The notes beneath the pieces are model-generated. The model did no database searches and was not told where the DNA came from. It saw only the letters and a program-made list of their open reading frames with translations. A DNA stretch of 5,029 nucleotides from Actinomycetes bacterium (lineage in GTDB: Bacteria > Actinomycetota > Acidimicrobiia > Acidimicrobiales > Palsa-688): the NCBI GenBank assembly GCA_021827225.1, contig JAKAXG010000396.1:1-5029 (forward strand), given 5' to 3'. Shown one piece after another: positions 1-5,029 of the stretch. The position numbers and the translations under genes are program-made. The stretch's first letter is position 1, and the number at the start of each line of letters is the position of its first letter.

Positions 1-964
1 AGCGGCCCTCGTCGGTCAGCTCCACCAGCTCCCCGTAGGGGGCCAGCACCGTCCGCACGTGGGCTTCGGCCCGCTGGACGTGGCGCAGGTGGCAGGGGTC
101 CTGGACGGCGATCCGCGGGCGGGGCCGGCCGGGGCGGGCGGCCGGCAGCCGGTCGGCCCTGCCGGCGATCCACTCCTGGACGTCGAACACCCGGCCCGCG
201 AACGCCTCCGCCTCGGGGGTGCCGAGCAGGTGGCCGTACTCCTTCATGGCCGCCCCGCAGCCGGCCGAGTCCACCAGGATCGGGGCCGTCCCGGGGAAGG
301 CGCCCATGACCCGCCGGGCCAGCCCCGAGGCCCGGTCGTGCAGGCCGGCGTGGCCGTGCAGGGCCCCGCAGCACGCCGCCTCCGGCCCCGGCAGGGCCAC
401 CCCCACCCCCATGGCCCCGAGCACGGCGATCGTCGCCCGGTGGACGGGGCGCTGCCAGGCGTCCATCACGCAGCCGGTGAAGAGCCACACGTCGGTCCCG
501 GTGGCCCCGAGCGGCCCCCGGCGCAGCGGCAGGCGGGGCATGCTCAGCCGGGCCGCCACCGGCGCCGGTACCAGCCCGGCCCGCTGGGCCACCGCCCCGG
601 CGGCGGTCAGGCCGGCCAGCAGGCGGGGACGCTCCAGGACGCCGTAGGCCAGCCGCTGCCACCACGGCACGGCCCGGGCGGCGATGGCCCGGCGCGACGC
701 CTCCATCAGCCGTCCGAAGGGCACCGACGACGGGCACGCCGTCTCGCAGGCCCGGCACTGCACGCACGACTGCATCATGTCCACGAAGGCGTCCCCGACC
801 GGCGCCCCCTCCTCCACCGCCCGCATGGCGGCGATCCGGCCCCGGGGGGACCGGGCCTCCTCCCCGGTGGCCCGGAACGTCGGGCAGTGGGCCAGGCACA
901 GCCCGCACGACACGCAGGCCGCCAGCTCGTCGGCGTCGAGGGGCAGCACCCGGCCGGCGGTCAT
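1..964 (-). CDS. glcF: Glycolate oxidase iron-sulfur subunit GlcF, 3' end cut by window edge
   Basis: This is the electron-transfer subunit of a GlcDEF-type 2-hydroxyacid dehydrogenase, expected to carry electrons from the flavin subunits to the quinone pool at the inner face of the membrane. The frame is open for 321 codons from ATG at 964 to the window edge. Two classical [4Fe-4S] motifs are complete: C17-x2-C20-x2-C23-x3-C27-P and C67-x2-C70-x2-C73-x3-C77-P. A first CCG (cysteine-rich, HdrB-like) domain follows, with FTGC at 162-165, CCG at 198-200 and SAGCG around C236. A second begins at DPCHLRH, with C291. E. coli GlcF is about 407 residues, so roughly 80-100 residues, including the second CCG triplet, lie beyond base 1. 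The ATG overlaps the glcE stop as ATGA and has a GGAG 8 nt upstream, which supports this start. A related lactate or other 2-hydroxyacid dehydrogenase Fe-S subunit is the main alternative. Confidence 0.93.
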   Translation of the reverse strand, partial: MTAGRVLPLDADELAACVSCGLCLAHCPTFRATGEEARSPRGRIAAMRAVEEGAPVGDAFVDMMQSCVQCRACETACPSSVPFGRLMEASRRAIAARAVPWWQRLAYGVLERPRLLAGLTAAGAVAQRAGLVPAPVAARLSMPRLPLRRGPLGATGTDVWLFTGCVMDAWQRPVHRATIAVLGAMGVGVALPGPEAACCGALHGHAGLHDRASGLARRVMGAFPGTAPILVDSAGCGAAMKEYGHLLGTPEAEAFAGRVFDVQEWIAGRADRLPAARPGRPRPRIAVQDPCHLRHVQRAEAHVRTVLAPYGELVELTDEGR

Positions 965-1932
965 CGGACCGGCTCCGGGGCGGCGGAGCCGAGCGGGGAA
1001 CGGCCCGGGTTGAGCCGGCCTTCCGGGTCGAAGCGGTCCTTGACCTTGCGGTGCAGGTCCGCCACCTCCGCCGTGACGGGCGGGGTGGGGAGCCGGTCGG
1101 CCGCCTCCCCGTCGCAGTGCACCACCCCGACCCCCACCTCGGCCAGCCACCGGCCGTTGCCCCCGGTGGCGGCCGGGACCGTCCGCAGGGCGGCCGGGGC
1201 CAGCGACCGGCGGGCCGTTCCGGGCGGGACCGGAGGTCCCTCCACCGGGGTGAAGCGCCGGTCCAGCACGGCGGCGGCCTGGTCCTCCACGTCGGCCCGG
1301 TAGCCGGCCAGGCCCACCCAGGTGCGGGTCCCGTCCCACAGCACGGCCAGCGGCCGGTAGAGGCCGGCGAACAACGCGAACGGGTCCGCGTCCTCCGCCT
1401 GCCACCACCGCTCCACCTCCGGTCGGGGCCGGCAGCGCAGAACCACCTCGGCCAGGAAGCCGAGGGTGCCGACCGACCCGACCATGAGCCGGCACAGGTC
1501 GAAGCCGGTCACGTTCTTCACCAGCGGGGCGCCGGCCCGGATCAGGGTTCCGGTGGAGTCCACCGCTGTCACCTCCAGCACCGCGTCCCGCAGCGGACCC
1601 CACCCGAGGCGGCGCAGCCCGCTGCGCCCGCAGGCCAGCACCCCGCCGACGGTCGCCCTCCCCGGCTCGTCGGCCTCCAGGGCCACGAACTGGCCGCCCA
1701 CCGCCGTGGCCTCGGCCAGCTCGGCCACGGTGGTGCCGGCCCGCACCCGCACGATCATCTCCCCCGGCTCGTGGGCCACCACCCCCGCCGGGGCGGACAC
1801 CTCGCGGGCGTGGGCGTCCACAGGGCCGCCCACCTCCCACTGGGTGCGCCCGCCCACGCAGGTGACCGGTCCGCACGGGCCCACCGCGGCGGCGAACCCG
1901 TCGAGGGGTCCGCGACGCGATCTCAGATCCAC
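961..1932 (-). CDS. glcE: Glycolate oxidase FAD-binding subunit GlcE
   Basis: This is the second flavin-domain subunit of the glycolate oxidase complex; in E. coli GlcD, GlcE and GlcF are all needed for activity. The 323-residue product is a PCMH-type FAD-binding domain (about residues 12-170) with a short C-terminal part. Visible features are a GGRTQ pyrophosphate-type loop at 27-31, the ATVGGVLACGRSG segment at 93-105, the family-typical VKNVTGFDLCRLMVGSVGTLGF at 138-159, and a closing DPEGRLNPGR at 302-311. It is somewhat shorter than E. coli GlcE (about 350 residues). The start chosen is GTG at 1930-1932, which sits inside the end of glcD and is preceded by a strong GGAGGGG. The same frame stays open far upstream through glcD, but that part reads as low-complexity Arg/Gly/Pro sequence and is an antisense-like artefact. 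The stop overlaps the glcF start. Identity as GlcE is strong; the substrate is inferred from the family. Confidence 0.92.
   Translation of the reverse strand: MDLRSRRGPLDGFAAAVGPCGPVTCVGGRTQWEVGGPVDAHAREVSAPAGVVAHEPGEMIVRVRAGTTVAELAEATAVGGQFVALEADEPGRATVGGVLACGRSGLRRLGWGPLRDAVLEVTAVDSTGTLIRAGAPLVKNVTGFDLCRLMVGSVGTLGFLAEVVLRCRPRPEVERWWQAEDADPFALFAGLYRPLAVLWDGTRTWVGLAGYRADVEDQAAAVLDRRFTPVEGPPVPPGTARRSLAPAALRTVPAATGGNGRWLAEVGVGVVHCDGEAADRLPTPPVTAEVADLHRKVKDRFDPEGRLNPGRSPLGSAAPEPVR
973..976 (-). promoter_or_regulatory. Ribosome binding site for glcF
   Basis: GGAG lies 8 nt before the glcF ATG at 964, inside the last codons of glcE. It supports the ATG rather than the in-frame GTG five codons further in. 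Together with the ATGA overlap it suggests translation of glcF is coupled to that of glcE. Confidence 0.6.
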
Positions 1933-3395
1933 ATCCCCTCCGGCAGGTCGGCCAGGTCCCCGCAGCGGGAACCGCCCCGGGGCAGGACCTTCTCCGGGTT
2001 GCACAGCCCCTCCGGATCGAACGCCTCCCGCAGCCAGTTCTGGGCCCGCAGGTCGGCGGCGCCGAACACGAGGGGCATGGCGTCGCGCTTCTCCAGGCCG
2101 ATGCCGTGCTCGCCCGACAGGCTGCCCCCGGCCCGCACGCAGACCTCGATGATGGCCTGGCCGGCGTCGTGCACCCTCTCGAGCACCCCGGGCCGGCGGC
2201 GGTCGAAGACGATCAGGGGGTGCAGGTTGCCGTCGCCGGCGTGGAACACGTTGCCGAGCACCAGATCCCGCTCCGCGCAGATCCGGCCGACCTGGTCGAG
2301 CACCTCCACCAGCCGGGTGCGGGGCACCACGCAGTCGTGCAGGTAGTAGTTGGGAGCGATGCGGGCCACCGCCCCGAACGCCGACTTGCGGCCCTTCCAC
2401 CATCCGGCCCGCTCCGCCTCGTCGCGGGCGACTCTCACCTGGCGGGCACCGTGGGTGCGGAGCACCTCCTCGACTATCCCGGTCTGCACCTCGACGCCGG
2501 TCTTCAGGCCGTCCACCTCGAGTAGCAGAACGGCCGCCGCGTCGGTCGGGAACCCGGCGTGGACGAACGCCTCGACCACCTCCACGATGGTGGCGTCCAT
2601 CATCTCCAGGGCGGCGGGCACGACCCCCGCCCCTATCACCGCGGTCACCGCCCGGGCGGCGTCGTGCATGGTCCCGAAGTCCGCCAGCAGGGTGGCCACC
2701 CGGGGCGGCAGCGGGGTGAGCCGGACGGCTATGCGGGTGGCGATGCCCATGGTGCCCTCGCTGCCGACGAAGGCGCCCCGCAGGTCCAGTCCGTCCGGTT
2801 CGGGGTCGGTGCCGCCGAGGACGGCGACCCGGCCGTTGGGCAGGACGACCTCGAGGGCCAGGATGTGGGCGTTGGTGACCCCGTAGAGCAGGCAGTGCGG
2901 GCCTCCGGAGTTGTTGGCCACGTTGCCGCCCACCGAGCACGACTGCTGGCTGGACGGGTCCGGGGCGAAGTGCAGTCCCAGGTGGGCGACCGCCCGGGAC
3001 AGGTCCAGGTTCAGCACGCCCGGCTGGACCCAGGCCATTCTCTGCTCGGCGTCCACCTCGAGGACCCGGTTCATCTTGGTGGTCACGATGACCGCGGGCG
3101 GCACCTCGCCCACCGGGGTGGCCCCGCCGGCCAGCCCGGTGCCCGAGCCGCGGGCCACGAACGGCCGGCCGTGGCGGGCGCAGGCCCGGACCGCCGCCGC
3201 TACCTCGGCGGTGTCGAGCGGGAAGCACACCACCCCGGCCCGGCCGCTGATCATGGACGCGTCCCGGCCGTAGAGGCCGAGTTCGGCCGGGTCGCAGCGG
3301 ACCCGGTCGGGTCCGAGCGCGGCCTGCAGGTCGGCGACCAGGGCCGAGTCGGAGGCGGCTACGGGGGCCCGGTGGGCCGGGCGGGAGGTGAGCAT
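1923..3395 (-). CDS. glcD: Glycolate oxidase catalytic FAD subunit GlcD
   Basis: This is the catalytic flavoprotein that oxidises a 2-hydroxyacid, most likely glycolate to glyoxylate, passing electrons to GlcE/GlcF. The product has 490 residues (E. coli GlcD about 499). The N-terminal FAD_binding_4 domain (about 35-230) has the YGRDAS segment at 42-47, the pyrophosphate loop ARGSGTGLAGG at 81-91, the DPSSQQSCSVGGNVANNSGG stretch at 146-165 and GSEGTMGI at 211-218. The C-terminal FAD-oxidase domain (about 231-470) has HAGDGNLHP at 385-393 (H385, H392), SGEHGIG at 427-433 (E429, H430) and DPEGLCNPEKVLP at 460-472. The His and Glu residues match the metal and substrate site of the D-lactate dehydrogenase/GlcD family. 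The ATG at 3395 lies 25 nt after the hydrolase stop. No convincing Shine-Dalgarno, promoter or hairpin is visible in that gap, so readthrough from the hydrolase gene is plausible. The last 18 residues beyond KVLP carry the glcE ribosome binding site. D-lactate or D-2-hydroxyglutarate as substrate remains possible. Confidence 0.94.
   Translation of the reverse strand: MLTSRPAHRAPVAASDSALVADLQAALGPDRVRCDPAELGLYGRDASMISGRAGVVCFPLDTAEVAAAVRACARHGRPFVARGSGTGLAGGATPVGEVPPAVIVTTKMNRVLEVDAEQRMAWVQPGVLNLDLSRAVAHLGLHFAPDPSSQQSCSVGGNVANNSGGPHCLLYGVTNAHILALEVVLPNGRVAVLGGTDPEPDGLDLRGAFVGSEGTMGIATRIAVRLTPLPPRVATLLADFGTMHDAARAVTAVIGAGVVPAALEMMDATIVEVVEAFVHAGFPTDAAAVLLLEVDGLKTGVEVQTGIVEEVLRTHGARQVRVARDEAERAGWWKGRKSAFGAVARIAPNYYLHDCVVPRTRLVEVLDQVGRICAERDLVLGNVFHAGDGNLHPLIVFDRRRPGVLERVHDAGQAIIEVCVRAGGSLSGEHGIGLEKRDAMPLVFGAADLRAQNWLREAFDPEGLCNPEKVLPRGGSRCGDLADLPEGMWI
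1935..1941 (-). promoter_or_regulatory. Ribosome binding site deciding the glcE GTG start
   Basis: A purine-rich GGAGGGG is followed after AT by the GTG at 1932; counted from the GGAGG core the spacing is 4 nt. It is encoded in the last codons of glcD (residues around PEG of the C-terminal PEGMWI). It is the best Shine-Dalgarno sequence in the window and fixes the glcE start, which has no nearby ATG in frame. Confidence 0.72.
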
Positions 3396-3420
3396 CTGAT
3401 CCGGTTCCAGTCTGCCCGTT

Positions 3421-4968
3421 CTAGTTGCTCGGGCAGCGGGTTCCTGGCGCCGGGACCTTCAGGCTGACCAGGTACGAGTCGACGTTCGATCGGATGCACG
3501 AGCTGTACGGGTAGGCGGTGTGGCCCTCCCCCACCCGGGTCAGCAGCACCCCGTGCTGCAGTTCGCTGGCCAGGGCCTGGGCCTCGGAGTAGGGGGTGGC
3601 CGGGTCGCCGGTGGTGCCGACAACCAGTATGGGCGGCGAACCGGCCGCCGTTATGGGGCCGGGGTGGCCGGTCGCCGGGACCGGCCACAGGGAGCAGGCC
3701 AGCTCGCTGTAGAGGTTGGCCACGCCGAACACCGGGGCGGCGGCCTGAGCCGCCGGGGCGGCGGCCTCGATGGCGGCGACCGAGGGGGCCGGGGCGTCGA
3801 GGCAGTTGACCGCGGTGTTGGCCTCGAACTCGTTGGTGTAGGTGCCGTTCTTCTGCCGGCCGGTGTAGGAGTCGAACAGCTCCATGATCTCGGTGCCGTC
3901 ACCGGCGGAGGCCTGGGCCAGGGCGGAGCCGAGGAAAGGCCACACCTTCGTGGAGTACAGGCCCCAGGCGGTGCCGTACAGCAGGGCGGCGGCGCCGACG
4001 GTGCGCTTCGATCCGCGTACCGGGAGGGGCCGGGCCCGCACCCGGTTGAGCAGCGCCTCGAAGGTCTGCACCGGGTCCCTGCCTGTCTTCCACGGGCAGC
4101 TGCTGGTCGAGGAGCAGTACGAGAAGAAGGCGTTGAGGTCCCCCTCGATGGCCGCTGACTGCACGTCGAGGCCCTTGATCACCGGCAGGGCCGGGTCGAT
4201 GGCCCCGTCGAGCACCATGGCCCGCACCTTGGTCGGGTACAGCCCGGCGTAGGTGGCGCCGAGCAGGGTGCCGTAGGAGAAGCCCAGGTAGGTGAGGCCC
4301 GGGTCGCCGACGTCTTTGCGGATGACGTCCATGTCCATCGCCGCGTCGACGGTGCTCACGTATGGCAGCTCGGCCGCGCTGTTCTGAGCGCAGCCGCTGT
4401 CGAAGGCCTTCGTCTCGGCCAGGTAGGCGGACATCTGGGCCGGGGTCGACGGATCGGGTTCGGTGGCGTAGTACTGCTCCAGGCCGGCCGGGCTCAGGCA
4501 GGAGATGGGTGACGTGCGGCCCACCCCGGGCGGGTCGAAGCCGACGATGTCGAAGTGCTGGAGCAGCACCGGGTTCAGGAGGCTGACCGCCGACGGCAGG
4601 AAGTCCACTCCCGAGACCCCCGGTCCGCCCGGGTTCACGAGCAGCGAGCCGATCCGGGTGCCCGACGCCGGCCGGCGGTCGAGAGCCATTCCTATCGTCC
4701 CCTTGGCCGGATCCTTGGGGTCTCGGGGAACGGCGATGGTGGCGCACTGGTAGCCGGAGGGGCCGGCCCCGCCGGTGCAGGGCACCCAGTGGATCGGGGT
4801 GCCGCCCTGGGCCGCCACCGTGCTGGCCGGGGCGGTGGCGGCGGTCGAGCCGGGGGCCGGCGTGGTGGAGGGCGACGCGCCGCGCTTGGCGGCGGATCCG
4901 CAGGCGGCGATCAGCGTCGCCGACAGGGCCACGGCCGCCACCCGGGCCAGTCCTTGGGCAGAATTCAT
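3421..4968 (-). CDS. Secreted alpha/beta-hydrolase lipoprotein, tripeptidyl aminopeptidase-like
   Basis: This is a predicted lipid-anchored extracytoplasmic serine hydrolase of 515 residues, close to the size of the actinobacterial SlpD/SlpE and tripeptidyl-aminopeptidase family, which removes short peptides from protein N-termini. The signal peptide has one Arg (R9), a hydrophobic run at 10-20 and a lipobox IAAC with lipidated Cys23. Residues 24-56 form an Ala/Ser/Thr/Pro linker. The alpha/beta-hydrolase domain shows NPGGPGVSG at 112-120 (oxyanion loop), FDPPGVGRTSP at 144-154, and nucleophile Ser231 in GFSYGT. The TAP-like C-terminal domain supplies Asp455 in GTTGDPATPY and His483 in GEGHTAY, so the triad is complete. 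Ten further cysteines (64, 75, 157, 193, 285, 291, 389, 425, 491, 512) suggest disulfides outside the cytoplasm. One oddity is Pro147, where this family usually has Arg in the FDxRGxG motif. The ATG at 4968 is the only start giving a proper signal peptide. The true substrate (peptide, ester or antibiotic) is unknown. Confidence 0.88.
   Translation of the reverse strand: MNSAQGLARVAAVALSATLIAACGSAAKRGASPSTTPAPGSTAATAPASTVAAQGGTPIHWVPCTGGAGPSGYQCATIAVPRDPKDPAKGTIGMALDRRPASGTRIGSLLVNPGGPGVSGVDFLPSAVSLLNPVLLQHFDIVGFDPPGVGRTSPISCLSPAGLEQYYATEPDPSTPAQMSAYLAETKAFDSGCAQNSAAELPYVSTVDAAMDMDVIRKDVGDPGLTYLGFSYGTLLGATYAGLYPTKVRAMVLDGAIDPALPVIKGLDVQSAAIEGDLNAFFSYCSSTSSCPWKTGRDPVQTFEALLNRVRARPLPVRGSKRTVGAAALLYGTAWGLYSTKVWPFLGSALAQASAGDGTEIMELFDSYTGRQKNGTYTNEFEANTAVNCLDAPAPSVAAIEAAAPAAQAAAPVFGVANLYSELACSLWPVPATGHPGPITAAGSPPILVVGTTGDPATPYSEAQALASELQHGVLLTRVGEGHTAYPYSSCIRSNVDSYLVSLKVPAPGTRCPSN
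3732..3767 (-). repeat. Short in-gene direct repeat, 15-nt units at 21-nt period
   Basis: The 15-mer ccggggcggcggcct (plus strand) occurs at 3732-3746 and again exactly at 3753-3767. The 21-nt period keeps frame and encodes the Ala/Pro-rich stretch EAAAPAAQAAAPV (residues 401-413) of the hydrolase, probably a surface loop or helix between the lid region and the C-terminal domain. It probably arose by in-frame duplication or slippage. No regulatory role is suggested. Confidence 0.7.
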
Positions 4969-4978
4969 TACCCCCGGC

Positions 4979-4984
4979 AGACTA
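4979..4984 (-). promoter_or_regulatory. Possible -10 box for the hydrolase gene
   Basis: TAGTCT on the minus strand fits the actinobacterial TANNNT -10 pattern and ends 10 nt before the hydrolase ATG at 4968. A transcript starting at the normal distance would have a leader of only about 0-4 nt. A G-run at 4971-4975 is only 2 nt from the ATG, too close for a normal Shine-Dalgarno, so a leaderless or near-leaderless mRNA is plausible. No good -35 hexamer was found 16-19 nt upstream. Such hexamers occur by chance often enough that this stays tentative. Confidence 0.35.
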
Positions 4985-5003
4985 TTCGCGGGGGCGGTTG
5001 CTG

Positions 5004-5009
5004 TACGGT
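5004..5009 (+). promoter_or_regulatory. Possible -10 box for a divergent plus-strand gene
   Basis: TACGGT fits TANNNT and ends 6 nt before the ATG at 5016, so transcription at the usual distance would begin at or next to the A of the ATG. No Shine-Dalgarno precedes that ATG, in keeping with a leaderless transcript. No clear -35 hexamer is present. It shares the 47-nt intergenic region 4969-5015 with the hydrolase promoter candidate. Confidence 0.3.
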
Positions 5010-5015
5010 TCGGTA

Positions 5016-5029
5016 ATGCCCGATCCCGC
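5016..5029 (+). CDS. Possible start of a divergent gene, only about five codons visible
   Basis: ATG at 5016 opens a frame reading MPDPA to the window edge. Support is contextual only: it follows the end of minus-strand coding after a short intergenic region and sits 6 nt downstream of a TANNNT box. Nothing about the product can be said, and an unrelated ATG in noncoding sequence is possible. Confidence 0.3.

Noticed and set aside
59..1303. Long plus-strand open frame of 414 codons across glcF and the end of glcE
   Set aside because: It is antisense to clearly conserved genes, and its translation is Gly/Pro/Arg/Ala-rich with no domain. Long stop-free antisense frames are expected at this GC content.
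1933..3228. Upstream extension of the glcE reading frame through glcD (432 extra codons)
   Set aside because: The extension overlaps conserved GlcD in another frame, reads as low-complexity Arg/Gly/Pro sequence and has no matching domain. The GTG at 1932 with its strong ribosome binding site explains the real start, so this is not a fusion protein.
3396..3420. Possible terminator or promoter between the hydrolase gene and glcD
   Set aside because: No inverted repeat with a U-run and no convincing -10/-35 pair is visible in these 25 nt.
1051..3467. Plus-strand frames of 431 and 302 codons opposite glcE and glcD
   Set aside because: They have biased low-complexity composition, no plausible ribosome binding site or domain, and the conserved genes lie on the other strand.
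3899..4747. Minus-strand 282-codon frame inside the hydrolase gene
   Set aside because: It is an Arg-rich out-of-frame shadow of the hydrolase, whose own frame has a signal peptide, a full catalytic triad and conserved motifs.
1..5029. A previously undescribed system such as a defence island, CRISPR array, retron or mobile element
   Set aside because: The window is filled by four recognisable metabolic or secreted-enzyme genes with uniform composition. No spaced repeats, integrase, transposase, RNA gene or unexplained gap longer than 47 nt was found.

Overview
The window is very GC-rich, densely packed bacterial DNA with strong G/C preference at third codon positions. The gene content (a GlcDEF-type oxidase and a secreted tripeptidyl-aminopeptidase-like lipoprotein hydrolase) and the TANNNT-like promoter boxes suggest a high-GC actinobacterium, possibly of the Acidimicrobiia or a related lineage. 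That placement is inference and cannot be settled from this sequence alone. No RNA gene, mobile element, CRISPR array or phage-like sequence was seen.

Almost everything lies on the minus strand. In transcription order, right to left, it runs: a secreted alpha/beta-hydrolase lipoprotein (4968 to 3421), a 25-nt gap, glcD (3395 to 1923), glcE (GTG start at 1932, inside the end of glcD, to 961) and glcF (ATG at 964, running off the left edge at base 1). glcD/glcE overlap by 10 nt and glcE/glcF by 4 nt (ATGA), the usual signature of translational coupling of subunits of one complex. The glcF gene has no stop inside the window and is 3'-truncated by the window edge. At the right edge a 47-nt intergenic region (4969-5015) separates the hydrolase from what may be the first codons of a divergent plus-strand gene at 5016.

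Functionally, GlcD (FAD catalytic subunit), GlcE (second FAD-domain subunit) and GlcF (two [4Fe-4S] ferredoxin motifs plus CCG cysteine-rich domains) form a respiratory 2-hydroxyacid dehydrogenase. The best guess is glycolate to glyoxylate, with electrons passed through the Fe-S subunit to the membrane quinone pool. D-lactate or another 2-hydroxyacid cannot be excluded. The hydrolase is a predicted membrane-anchored exopeptidase-type enzyme with a complete Ser-Asp-His triad. Whether its co-orientation with glcDEF is functional or merely positional is unclear.

This looks like an ordinary metabolic region. I found no evidence for a new biological system. The points worth a second look are the tight start/stop overlaps, a very compact divergent promoter region that may give leaderless transcripts, and the pairing of a peptidase-like lipoprotein with a glycolate oxidase operon.
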